A DNA stretch of 64,000 nucleotides. Source: Streptomyces sp. NBC_00094. GTDB taxonomy: Bacteria > Actinomycetota > Actinomycetes > Streptomycetales > Streptomycetaceae. How positions within the stretch are numbered: the first letter of the stretch is position 1; each line of letters begins with the position of its first letter. The translations under genes and the position numbers were made by a program. The stretch covers positions 4,903,501-4,967,500 of the forward strand of contig NZ_JAPEMB010000001.1 in assembly GCF_026343125.1 (NCBI RefSeq), written 5' to 3'. The notes under the pieces were generated by a model. It was not told the DNA's origin. It did no database searches and saw only the letters and a program-made list of their open reading frames with translations. This document shows, one piece after another, positions 25,156 through 32,691 of this stretch.

Positions 25156-26817
25156 ATGACGGACTCGCAGGCCCCCGTGGCCCTCTCGGTCGCCGACGCC
25201 CCCGCCACGCGGGGCGGAGCGGCGCCCGCCGACGCCACCAACCCGGTCGCGCCCGCGCCCGCCGGCGCCCGGACGGCCGCCGACGTCGTGACGCCCGAGG
25301 TGGTCGCCCGGCTCACCCGCGGTGTCGCCGGCTCCGGCCGGACCGCCAACCACACCCCCTTCACCGGGGAGCGGCTGGCGGAGCTGCCCGAGGCCACCCC
25401 CGAGGACGTCGCCGAGGCCTTCACGCGCGCCCGCGCCGCCCAGTCGGCGTGGGCCGCCACCCCGGTCAGGACCCGCGCCGCCGTCCTCCTCCGCTTCCAC
25501 GACCTCGTCCTCCAGCGGCAGTCCGAGGTCCTCGACCTCATCCAGCTGGAGACGGGCAAGGCGCGCCTGCACGCCCACGAGGAGGTCCAGGCGGTCTGCG
25601 TCGCCGCCCGCCACTACGGCCGCAAGGCCGCCTCGTACCTGCGCGCCAAGCGCCACACCGGAGTCGTACCGACCCTCACCAAGGTCACCGAGCTGCGCCA
25701 GCCGCGCGGGGTCGTCGGCCAGATCGCGCCCTGGAACTACCCGCTCGAGCTCTCCGTCGGCGACGCGCTCCCCGCCTTCGTCTCGGGCAACGCCGTCGTC
25801 ATGAAGCCCGACACGGAGACCGCGCTCACCGCGCTGTGGGCCCGTGATCTGCTCGTCGAGGCGGGACTGCCCGCCGAGGTCTTCCAGATCGTCCTCGGCG
25901 AGGGCCCGGTCGTCGGCCCCGAGGTCGTCAAGCACGCCGACTACGTCTCCTTCACCGGCTCGACCCGCACCGGCCGCGAGGTCGCCCAGGGCGCCGCGGC
26001 CCGGCTCGTCGGCGTCTCCCTCGAACTCGGCGGCAAGAACGCGATGCTCGTCCTGAAGGACGCCGACATCGAGAAGGCCGCCGCCGGAGCCGTCCGCGCC
26101 TGCTTCTCCTCCGCCGGACAGCTCTGCATCTCCATCGAGCGGCTGTACGTGCACGAGTCGATCGCCGACGCCTTCCTCGACCGCTTCGCCGCCCGCACCA
26201 AGGCGATGAGGCTCGGCAGTTCCCTCGCGTACGGGGCCGACATGGGCTCCCTCGTCGGCGACCGGCAGCTGGAGACGGTCACGAAGCACGTCGAGGAGGC
26301 CGTCGCCAAGGGCGCCCGGCTCGTCGCCGGCGGCGTCGCCCGCCCCGACATCGGCCCCCTCTTCTACGAGCCGACCATCCTCGACGGCGTCGAGGCCCCG
26401 ATGGCCGTCTGCTCCGAGGAGACCTTCGGGCCGGTCGTCTCCGTCTACCGCTTCACGGACGAGGACGAGGTGATCGACCTCGCCAACGGCACGCCGTACG
26501 GCCTCAACTCCTCCGTCTGGACCAAGGACTCGCGCCGCGGCCACGCCGTCGCGGCCCGGCTCCGCACCGGCACCGTCAACATCAACGAGGGGTACGCGCC
26601 GGCCTACGGCAGCGTGCAGTCCCCGATGGGCGGCATGAAGGACTCCGGTCTCGGCCGCCGCCACGGCTCGGAGGGCATCCTCAAGTACACCGAGGCCCAG
26701 ACCGTCGCCCAGCAGCGGGTGATGCCGCTCGCGCCCTCCTTCGGCATGGACGACGAGAAGTACGCCGCCGTGATGAGCCTGTCCCTGAAGGCGATGAAGG
26801 CCCTGCGCCTGCGCTGA
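25156..26817 (+). CDS. gabD2: Succinate-semialdehyde dehydrogenase (NADP-type aldehyde dehydrogenase)
   Basis: Aldehyde dehydrogenase of 553 residues, closest in my judgement to the GabD2 group that oxidises succinic semialdehyde to succinate. The cofactor site PWNYPLELSVGDALPA near residue 193, the general base in LELGGKNAMLVLKDADI near 291 and the nucleophile in FSSAGQLCISIERLYV near 325 are intact. An Ala/Pro-rich N-terminal 45 residues precede the fold. TACGCT (25142-25147) stands 8 bases before the ATG, suggesting a leaderless message. It is followed by the GMC oxidoreductase gene 53 bases later, so an operon is likely. Confidence 0.9.
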   Translation: MTDSQAPVALSVADAPATRGGAAPADATNPVAPAPAGARTAADVVTPEVVARLTRGVAGSGRTANHTPFTGERLAELPEATPEDVAEAFTRARAAQSAWAATPVRTRAAVLLRFHDLVLQRQSEVLDLIQLETGKARLHAHEEVQAVCVAARHYGRKAASYLRAKRHTGVVPTLTKVTELRQPRGVVGQIAPWNYPLELSVGDALPAFVSGNAVVMKPDTETALTALWARDLLVEAGLPAEVFQIVLGEGPVVGPEVVKHADYVSFTGSTRTGREVAQGAAARLVGVSLELGGKNAMLVLKDADIEKAAAGAVRACFSSAGQLCISIERLYVHESIADAFLDRFAARTKAMRLGSSLAYGADMGSLVGDRQLETVTKHVEEAVAKGARLVAGGVARPDIGPLFYEPTILDGVEAPMAVCSEETFGPVVSVYRFTDEDEVIDLANGTPYGLNSSVWTKDSRRGHAVAARLRTGTVNINEGYAPAYGSVQSPMGGMKDSGLGRRHGSEGILKYTEAQTVAQQRVMPLAPSFGMDDEKYAAVMSLSLKAMKALRLR

Positions 26818-26870
26818 GCCGCCGCGCCGTCCCCGCACCCCGACCGTCCCCTTTTCGTACGAGGAGAGCC

Positions 26871-28685
26871 ATGACCGCGGTACCCCCTGCCCGGAATCAG
26901 GAAGCGAGCGGGACGGACGACGCGTACGACTACGACGTCCTCGTCGTCGGCTCCGGCTTCGGCGGTTCGGTCACCGCCCTCCGGCTCACCGAGAAGGGCT
27001 ACCGGGTCGGCGTCCTGGAGGCCGGACGCCGCTTCACCCGCGCGACCCTGCCGAAGAACTCCTGGGACGTGAAGAACTTCCTGTGGGCCCCGGCCCTCGG
27101 TCTCTACGGCATCCAGCGCATCCACCTGCTGGGCAACGTCATGGTCCTCGCGGGCGCCGGCGTGGGCGGCGGCTCCCTCAACTACGCCAACACCCTCTAC
27201 GTACCGCCCAAGCCGTTCTTCGACGACCCGCAGTGGAAGGACATCACGGACTGGCAGGACGAGCTGCGGCCCTACTACGACCAGGCGCAGCGGATGCTCG
27301 GCGTCCGGCTCAACCCGACGACGACCCCCTCCGACGTCCACCTCAAGGCGGCCGCGGAGGCGATGGGCATCGGCGACACCTTCCACATGGCGCCGGTCGG
27401 GGTCTTCTTCGGGGACGGCGAGGACTCCGACGGCACGGCGAAGGCGAAGCCGGGCGGCGAGGTCGCCGACCCGTACTTCGGCGGGGCCGGCCCGGCCCGG
27501 CGCGCCTGCACGGAGTGCGGCGAGTGCATGACCGGCTGCCGCCACGGCGCCAAGAACACCCTCAACGAGAACTACCTTCACCTCGCCGAGAAGGCGGGGG
27601 CCACCGTCCACCCCATGACCACGGTCGTCACCGTCACCGAGGACTCGCGGGGCGGCTACGCGGTGAAGACCCTCCCCACCGACAACCGCAAGAAGGGGAA
27701 GGGGCGGACGTTCCGTGCCCGCCGGGTGGTGATCGCGGCCGGCACGTACGGCACGCAGACCCTGCTGCACCGGATGAAGGACGGCGGCCTGCTGCCCCGG
27801 ATCTCGCGCCGGCTCGGCGAGCTCACCCGTACCAACTCCGAGGGCCTGGTCGGCGCGCAGACCACCGACCGGCGCTACCGCAAGAAGCACGGCAAGGAGA
27901 AGGCCGACTTCACCCGGGGCGTCGCCATCACCTCGTCGGTCCACCCGGACGCGAACACCCACATCGAGCCGGTGCGGTACGGCAAGGGCTCCAACTCCAT
28001 GGGCGGCCTCACCATCCTCCAGGTGCCCTACGGGGCCCACCGGGTGCGCAACTGGTTCCTCAACCTGCTCAGGCACCCGGCGCTCGCCGCCCGCTCGCTC
28101 TCCAACTGGCACTGGTCGGAGCGGACCATCATCGGCCTGGTCATGCAGTCCCTCGACAACTCCCTCACGACCTACCGCAAGCCCGGCGGCCTCGGGAAGG
28201 GCCTGCTCACGGCCCGCCAGGGGCACGGGGCGCCGAACCCGGTCCAGATCGAGGAGGCGACCCGGGCCGCCACCCTCCTCGCCGAGGAGATCAACGGCTT
28301 CCCCGGCTCCAACGTCGGCGAACTGATGGGCACCCCGCTGACCGCCCACTTCCTGGGCGGCTGCCCGATCGGCGCCGACGCGGAGTCCGGCGTCATCGAC
28401 CCGTACCACCGGCTCTTCGGCCACCCGGGGATCTCCGTCGTCGACGGGGCGGCCGTCTCCGCCAACCTCGGCGTCAACCCGTCCCTGACGATCACGGCGC
28501 AGGCGGAGCGGGCGATGTCCTTCTGGCCGAACAAGGGCGAGGAGGACCCGCGTCCGCAGCAGGGAGAGGCGTACGTACGGCTCTCGGCGGTCGAGCCGAA
28601 GTCCCCCGCGGTCCCGGCCGAGGCCTTCGGCGCCCTGCGGCTGCCGTTCCTGGGCATCCCGACGGTCCCGCCGAAGAAGGCATGA
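26871..28685 (+). CDS. GMC-family FAD oxidoreductase, cholesterol-oxidase (ChoD)-like
   Basis: Flavoenzyme of 604 residues that probably oxidises an alcohol group; similar proteins are annotated as cholesterol oxidases. It has the FAD motif VVGSGFGGSVTALRLTEKGY near residue 25, GAGVGGGSLNYANTLYVPP near 92, and the C-terminal GMC signature around SANLGVNPSLTITAQAERAM near 535. A cysteine cluster CTECGECMTGC (residues about 213-223) lies in the middle, as I recall for mycobacterial ChoD. No signal peptide, unlike secreted Streptomyces cholesterol oxidases. GAGGAGA precedes the ATG. The physiological substrate is uncertain. Confidence 0.9.
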   Translation: MTAVPPARNQEASGTDDAYDYDVLVVGSGFGGSVTALRLTEKGYRVGVLEAGRRFTRATLPKNSWDVKNFLWAPALGLYGIQRIHLLGNVMVLAGAGVGGGSLNYANTLYVPPKPFFDDPQWKDITDWQDELRPYYDQAQRMLGVRLNPTTTPSDVHLKAAAEAMGIGDTFHMAPVGVFFGDGEDSDGTAKAKPGGEVADPYFGGAGPARRACTECGECMTGCRHGAKNTLNENYLHLAEKAGATVHPMTTVVTVTEDSRGGYAVKTLPTDNRKKGKGRTFRARRVVIAAGTYGTQTLLHRMKDGGLLPRISRRLGELTRTNSEGLVGAQTTDRRYRKKHGKEKADFTRGVAITSSVHPDANTHIEPVRYGKGSNSMGGLTILQVPYGAHRVRNWFLNLLRHPALAARSLSNWHWSERTIIGLVMQSLDNSLTTYRKPGGLGKGLLTARQGHGAPNPVQIEEATRAATLLAEEINGFPGSNVGELMGTPLTAHFLGGCPIGADAESGVIDPYHRLFGHPGISVVDGAAVSANLGVNPSLTITAQAERAMSFWPNKGEEDPRPQQGEAYVRLSAVEPKSPAVPAEAFGALRLPFLGIPTVPPKKA

Positions 28686-28760
28686 GCCGGCCCGAGGCCC
28701 AAGAAGCCGAAGAAGGCATGAGCCACCCGAGGCCTGAGAAGGCATGAGCCGGCCCGAGGC
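28676..28760. repeat. Three copies of AAGGCATGAGCC-N2-CCCGAGGC at the end of the GMC gene
   Basis: Copies with ATGAGCC at 28682, 28718 and 28744. The first contains the TGA stop of the GMC gene (ends 28685) so the gene end is repeated twice downstream, before the terminator. Confidence 0.8.
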
Positions 28761-28766
28761 ATAAGA

Positions 28767-28802
28767 AAAGGCGCTGCACCCCCCTCCGAGTGCAGCGCCT
28801 TT
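28767..28802. terminator. Bidirectional terminator after the GMC gene
   Basis: A perfect 13-bp stem AAAGGCGCTGCAC / GTGCAGCGCCTTT around a C-rich 10-base loop. T-rich tails follow on both strands (TTTCCTGCTTTT forward, TTTTCTT reverse). Confidence 0.9.
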
Positions 28803-28876
28803 CCTGCTTTTGGTGATGCTGCATAGATGACCAGCGATGGGTGGGATTGGTTGTAGCGGTTGCCCGGGATCTTGGT

Positions 28877-28890
28877 GTGACGCGCGTCAC
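28877..28890. promoter_or_regulatory. 14-bp palindrome matching the Streptomyces Crp motif
   Basis: GTGACGCGCGTCAC is a perfect palindrome and fits GTG-N6-GN-CAC, the motif I recall for S. coelicolor Crp, as well as the classic TGTGA-N6-TCAC. No gene start lies close by, so its target is unclear. Confidence 0.4.
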
Positions 28891-28918
28891 GTCGGGGGGA
28901 GGGTGCGGTCGCCGCACG

Positions 28919-28966
28919 CGCAAGGGCCCCGTGCCGCGATTCCGGTCGCGGTACGGGGCCCTTGCG
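28919..28966. terminator. 21-bp hairpin in the convergent gap
   Basis: CGCAAGGGCCCCGTGCCGCGA (28919-28939) pairs with 28946-28966 with a single G-T wobble around a 6-base loop. Placed to terminate transcripts coming from the chorismate mutase side; it may also act on read-through from the other side. Confidence 0.7.
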
Positions 28967-29323
28967 TGGAGGGGGAGGAGGGGACGGGTTCGAGGGGTTC
29001 TCGTCTGTGCGGGAGGCCGCGGGGGGCCGCGGCCGACTGAGCCGGTTGCGGCCGGCCCCGGGCGTCCCCGGGGCCGACCGCCCTTTCTGGGTGACCGGGC
29101 TGCTGTCCCCTGCTGCCCGGTCACACGCGCTGGTGCGAGGTCCCACGGCGCACCAGAGGTGCGCCACACGCCCCAGCGAAGCCACGCGTGGTTTCTACGG
29201 GCCCGCCCCTGGCTGGCACGGACACCCGGACCAACGAAGCCGGGTCGCGGCCGGTCACGCGCCGTACGGGTGAGAGCGGGCCCGAACTCAGATCCGGACC
29301 CTCGCTCGCATGCGGGCCTTCGC

Positions 29324-29623
29324 TCAGATGCGGCCCCGGCACAGCTCCAGCATGGTCATCGCGAGGGCCGTGCCGGGCTTGCCCAGCGCGTCACGGTAGT
29401 GACCGAGGACCTCCATCTCGCGGGCCAGGTTCACCCGGCGGCCGCCGGAGGAGATCCGGGCCTCCTGGATGACGGCCGAGACGGCCACCCGTTCCTGGAT
29501 GAGGCCGATGATCCGGTCGTCGAGCGAGTCGATGCGCTCGCGGGCGTCACCGATCAGCGTCGCCGCCTCCTCGGTGCGGGCGCCGGTCTTCTCGGTCGGG
29601 GTCATGGCGGTCACGGCGGTCAT
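29324..29623 (-). CDS. aroQ: Chorismate mutase, AroQ type
   Basis: Monofunctional chorismate mutase of 99 residues; converts chorismate to prephenate, the branch point to phenylalanine and tyrosine. The three-helix AroQ pattern is seen: ARERIDSLDDRIIGLIQERV (first-helix Arg and second Arg), then the basic turn ARISSGGRRV and the AREMEVL pair (Arg-Glu) near residue 68. Small actinobacterial enzymes often need a partner such as DAHP synthase for full activity. ATG 29623 has AGGAG 6 bases upstream; a longer open frame to 29779 crosses the attenuator hairpin and is unlikely. An upstream 23-codon leader suggests control by aromatic amino acid supply. Confidence 0.92.
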   Translation of the reverse strand: MTAVTAMTPTEKTGARTEEAATLIGDARERIDSLDDRIIGLIQERVAVSAVIQEARISSGGRRVNLAREMEVLGHYRDALGKPGTALAMTMLELCRGRI

Positions 29624-29687
29624 GTGGGGCTCCTGGTGTTGTCGGGGGTGCGGAGCCCCGGGGCGACACGGCCCGGAAACGACAGAA

Positions 29688-29714
29688 CGCCCCGGGCCTT
29701 GTCGGCCCGGGGCG
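29688..29714 (-). terminator. Attenuator-like hairpin between leader peptide and chorismate mutase gene
   Basis: CGCCCCGGGCC and GGCCCGGGGCG form a perfect 11-bp stem with a 5-base loop. On the minus strand it is followed by TTCTGTCGTTT, a U-rich tail by the standard of this genome. It begins 24 bases after the leader stop codon and 65 bases before the aroQ start. Confidence 0.75.
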
Positions 29715-29738
29715 CCTGGGAAGTCGCTTGTCAGTTGC

Positions 29739-29810
29739 TCAAGCAGCACGACCATGGCAGCCGGACGGGCCGGTGCCATAGGTAAAGACGAAGGTCGGGA
29801 GCTTGCGCAT
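29739..29810 (-). CDS. Leader peptide rich in aromatic residues upstream of aroQ
   Basis: A 23-codon frame reads MRKLPTFVFTYGTGPSGCHG then RAA and TGA. Phe-Val-Phe-Thr-Tyr at residues 7-11 uses TTC, TTT and TAT; the TTT and TAT codons are rare in a genome of this GC content. The frame is followed by a terminator-like hairpin and then aroQ, the layout of an amino-acid attenuator in which stalling at Phe/Tyr codons prevents termination. CATACT (29817-29822) lies 6 bases before the ATG, so the leader would open a leaderless transcript. The arrangement is seen directly; the mechanism is inferred. A competing antiterminator fold was not worked out. Confidence 0.7.
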   Translation of the reverse strand: MRKLPTFVFTYGTGPSGCHGRAA

Positions 29811-29816
29811 GGCGAC

Positions 29817-29847
29817 AGTATGGACCCCGCCGTGGACCCCGGGCCAA
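29817..29847 (-). promoter_or_regulatory. Candidate promoter of the aroQ leader
   Basis: -10-like CATACT at 29822-29817 on the minus strand, with TTGGCC about 19 bases further upstream. Transcription would begin at or next to the A of the leader ATG. Confidence 0.45.
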
Positions 29848-29879
29848 CCCGGGTTCGGATGGTGAGACGAAAAGTGCTA

Positions 29880-29930
29880 CCGGCGCGCCGGTAGAATCGA
29901 CAAATAGCACCCCCCCTTCGGGGGACCCCC
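29880..29930 (+). promoter_or_regulatory. Candidate guaA promoter and leader
   Basis: TAGAAT (29892-29897) fits a -10 element, overlapping the 12-bp palindrome CCGGCGCGCCGG (29880-29891). No good -35 is visible, which would suit an activated or regulated promoter. Downstream, CCCC-TTCG-GGGG (29913-29924) can form a small UUCG hairpin in the guaA leader. Confidence 0.4.
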
Positions 29931-29954
29931 TCCTACCGCCGGAAGGCCGCCGTA

Positions 29955-31547
29955 GTGTCATCAGCGACCCCCGCTGCCGCGCCCGACGTCACCAACCCGG
30001 ACGTAGTCCTCGTTGTCGACTTCGGCGCCCAGTACGCCCAGCTCATCGCCCGCCGCGTCCGTGAGGCCCGGGTCTACAGCGAGATCGTCCCGTCCACCAT
30101 GCCGGTGGCCGAGATGCTGGCCAAGAACCCGAAGGCGATCATCCTCTCCGGCGGCCCGTCCTCCGTGTACGCGGAAGGCGCCCCCCGCCTCGACCGTGAG
30201 ATCTTCGAGGCGGGCGTCCCCGTCTTCGGTATGTGCTACGGCTTCCAGCTGATGGCGACGACCCTCGGTGGCACCGTCGACAACACCGGAGCCCGCGAGT
30301 ACGGCCGCACGGAACTGCACGTCTCCAAGGCCGGCTCGACCCTCTTCGAGGGAACCCCGGTCGAGCAGTCCGTGTGGATGTCGCACGGTGACGCCTGCTC
30401 CGCCGCCCCCGAGGGCTTCTCCGTCACCGCGTCCACGGACGTCGTGCCGGTCGCCGCCTTCGAGAACGACGAGAAGAAGCTGTACGGCGTCCAGTACCAC
30501 CCCGAGGTGCTGCACTCCACGCACGGCCAGCAGATCCTTGAGCACTTCCTCTACCGGGGCGCCGGCATCGAGCCCAGCTGGACCACGGGCAACGTGATCG
30601 AGGAGCAGGTCGCGGCCATCCGCGCCCAGGTCGGCGACAAGCGCGCCGTCTGCGGTCTCTCCGGCGGCGTCGACTCCGCCGTGGCCGCCGCGCTCGTGCA
30701 GAAGGCCATCGGCTCGCAGCTCACCTGCGTCTACGTCGACCACGGCCTCATGCGCAAGGGCGAGACCGAGCAGGTCGAGAAGGACTTCGTCGCCTCCACC
30801 GGCGTCAACCTGAAGGTCGTCGACGCGCAGGAGCGCTTCCTCACCGCCCTCGCCGGCGTCTCCGACCCGGAGACCAAGCGCAAGATCATCGGCCGTGAGT
30901 TCATCCGCGTGTTCGAGCAGGCGCAGCTGGAGATCCTCCAGGAGGAGGGCCCCGAGGTCGCGTTCCTCGTCCAGGGCACGCTCTACCCGGACATCGTCGA
31001 GTCCGGCGGCGGCACCGGCACCGCGAACATCAAGTCCCACCACAACGTCGGCGGTCTCCCCGACGACATCGAGTTCGAACTCGTCGAGCCGCTCCGCCAG
31101 CTCTTCAAGGACGAGGTCCGCATGGTCGGCCAGGAGCTCGGCCTGCCCGAGGAGATCGTCCAGCGGCAGCCCTTCCCCGGCCCCGGCCTCGGCATCCGCA
31201 TCGTCGGCGAGGTCACCAAGGAGCGCCTGGACCTGCTGCGCGAGGCCGACGCCATCGCCCGCGAGGAGCTCACCGCGGCCGGTCTCGACCGCGAGATCTG
31301 GCAGTGCCCGGTCGTCCTGCTCGCCGACGTCCGCTCCGTGGGCGTCCAGGGTGACGGTCGCACCTACGGTCACCCGATCGTGCTGCGCCCCGTCTCCTCC
31401 GAGGACGCGATGACGGCCGACTGGTCGCGCCTGCCGTACGACGTGCTCGCCAAGATCTCGACCCGCATCACCAACGAGGTCGCCGACGTGAACCGCGTCG
31501 TCCTCGACATCACGAGCAAGCCCCCGGGCACCATCGAGTGGGAGTAG
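29955..31547 (+). CDS. guaA: GMP synthase (glutamine-hydrolysing)
   Basis: 530-residue enzyme that aminates XMP to GMP with ATP and glutamine. The class I glutamine amidotransferase domain comes first, with the nucleophile in GMCYGFQLMA near residue 94 and VQYHPEVLHS near 183; the ATP pyrophosphatase domain has the PP-loop SGGVDSAVAAALV near 236; and the C-terminal dimerisation domain ends KPPGTIEWE as usual. The start is GTG 29955 with GGAAGG upstream. With guaB and guaB3 it completes the GMP branch within this window. Confidence 0.98.
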   Translation: MSSATPAAAPDVTNPDVVLVVDFGAQYAQLIARRVREARVYSEIVPSTMPVAEMLAKNPKAIILSGGPSSVYAEGAPRLDREIFEAGVPVFGMCYGFQLMATTLGGTVDNTGAREYGRTELHVSKAGSTLFEGTPVEQSVWMSHGDACSAAPEGFSVTASTDVVPVAAFENDEKKLYGVQYHPEVLHSTHGQQILEHFLYRGAGIEPSWTTGNVIEEQVAAIRAQVGDKRAVCGLSGGVDSAVAAALVQKAIGSQLTCVYVDHGLMRKGETEQVEKDFVASTGVNLKVVDAQERFLTALAGVSDPETKRKIIGREFIRVFEQAQLEILQEEGPEVAFLVQGTLYPDIVESGGGTGTANIKSHHNVGGLPDDIEFELVEPLRQLFKDEVRMVGQELGLPEEIVQRQPFPGPGLGIRIVGEVTKERLDLLREADAIAREELTAAGLDREIWQCPVVLLADVRSVGVQGDGRTYGHPIVLRPVSSEDAMTADWSRLPYDVLAKISTRITNEVADVNRVVLDITSKPPGTIEWE

Positions 31548-31566
31548 CCCCTCCCGCAGGTGTGAG

Positions 31567-31596
31567 GCCGCCGTCCCGGGCAACCGGGGCGGCGGC
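31567..31596 (+). terminator. guaA terminator
   Basis: GCCGCCGTCCCGG and CCGGGGCGGCGGC form 13 pairs with one G-U wobble around a GCAA (GNRA) loop, 20 bases after the guaA stop. Confidence 0.85.
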
Positions 31597-31679
31597 TTCG
31601 TCGTGTCCGGGGAACCCGGGGCGGCGGCCTCGTCGTGCCCGGGAAACAGGGGGCGGCGGCTTCGTCGTGTCCGGGCTCT
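31584..31679. repeat. Three 32-bp tandem repeats derived from the guaA terminator arm
   Basis: Units start at 31584, 31616 and 31648 and share GGGGCGGCGGC-TTCGTCGTG-TCCGGG with few changes. The first unit includes the 3' arm of the guaA terminator, so the arm is present three times and could pair in alternative ways. Confidence 0.8.
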
Positions 31680-31714
31680 GGTGAGTTGCCCGGCCGGGCG
31701 TTACCTTCCGGCGC

Positions 31715-32503
31715 ATGAGCGTGATACCGGACCCCGTCCCCGTCGATCGGCTTCATTTCGCCATGCCTCCCGTCCACGCGACGGCCGAGGAGGAGCGCAC
31801 CCACCGCAGGCAGCGGCTCGCGGGCGCGCTCCGGCTCTTCGGGCGGCTCGGATACGAGGAGGGCGTCTCGGGCCACATCAGCGCCCGCGACCCGGAGTTC
31901 CCCGACTGCTACTGGGTGAACCCCTTCGGCGCGCCCTTCGAGGACCTCACCGCGAGCGACCTCATCCTGGTCAACGGCGAAGGGCAGGTCGTCCGGGGCG
32001 GCCAACACGTGAACCAGGCGGCCTTCACCGTCCACGCCCAGGTCCACCGGGCCCGGCCCGACGCCGTGGCCGTCGTCCACACCCACTCCCTTCACGGGCG
32101 GGCGCTCGCCGCGCTCGGCGAACTCCTCGACCCCCTCACCCAGGAGTCCTGCGCCTTCTACCAGGACCACGCCCTCTACGACGCGTACACGGGCGTCACC
32201 GTCGACGCCGAGGAGGGCCGCCGGATCGCCGTCGCCCTCGGCTCGTTCAAGGCGATCGTGCTGCGCAACCACGGGCTGCTCACCGTCGGCACCTCCGTCG
32301 ACGCGGCGGCCTGGTGGTTCATCGCCATGGAACGCTGCGCCCAGGTGCAGCTGACCGCGCGGGCGGCCGGCAAGCCGGTGCCGATCGACCACCGGGAGGC
32401 GGTCGCCACCCGCGAACAGCTCGGCAGCGACCTCGTCGGCTGGATCAACTACCAGCCGCTCTGGCGCAGGATCAGTCGAGCGGAGCCCGAACTCCTGTCG
32501 TAA
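31715..32503 (+). CDS. Class II aldolase/adducin family protein
   Basis: 262-residue protein with the class II aldolase fold. Zinc ligands are visible in VVHTHSLHGRALA near residue 117 and in LRNHGLLTVG near 185. Family members cleave sugar phosphates such as fuculose- or ribulose-phosphate, but many actinobacterial members have no known substrate. TACCTT (31701-31706) lies about 8 bases before the ATG, compatible with a leaderless message. It stands alone between guaA and a membrane protein gene. Confidence 0.88.
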   Translation: MSVIPDPVPVDRLHFAMPPVHATAEEERTHRRQRLAGALRLFGRLGYEEGVSGHISARDPEFPDCYWVNPFGAPFEDLTASDLILVNGEGQVVRGGQHVNQAAFTVHAQVHRARPDAVAVVHTHSLHGRALAALGELLDPLTQESCAFYQDHALYDAYTGVTVDAEEGRRIAVALGSFKAIVLRNHGLLTVGTSVDAAAWWFIAMERCAQVQLTARAAGKPVPIDHREAVATREQLGSDLVGWINYQPLWRRISRAEPELLS

Positions 32504-32691
32504 CACCATCGCTTCACCCTTCTGTACGTCAATGCGATGGCGCGGCAATCACTCTCCGGCGGGGCGCACACGGCGACTCCGGGAGCCGCCGGTGCGACAC
32601 AATTCCGGGGAATCAACGGCTGGTTGACCGTTCGGAACGCATCGGAGCGCACCGGGACGCAACGGAACGGGTCGTGAAGTGAGCTCGGGAA

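Larger units (their letters stand above)
28686..29323. other. Gap of 638 bp between convergent GMC and chorismate mutase genes
   Basis: No frame here looks coding on either strand. The gap holds the stop-codon repeats, a bidirectional terminator (28767-28802), a 14-bp palindrome (28877-28890) and a 21-bp hairpin (28919-28966). The 28803-28876 stretch is less GC-rich than its surroundings and could be part of a small RNA. The rest (28967-29323) shows only GC-rich short inverted repeats. Confidence 0.7.

Noticed and set aside
28767..28802. 6C RNA, because the hairpin loop holds six C residues
   Set aside because: Only one such hairpin is present; the 6C family needs two hairpins with C-rich loops.
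29324..29779. Longer chorismate mutase start at 29779
   Set aside because: The extension is translated attenuator DNA (Pro/Gly/Arg-rich), and the ATG at 29623 has a good AGGAG site and the normal AroQ length.
28841..29785. A 314-codon plus-strand frame through the convergent gap into aroQ
   Set aside because: It crosses a 21-bp hairpin, overlaps aroQ in antisense and has the composition of random GC-rich DNA.
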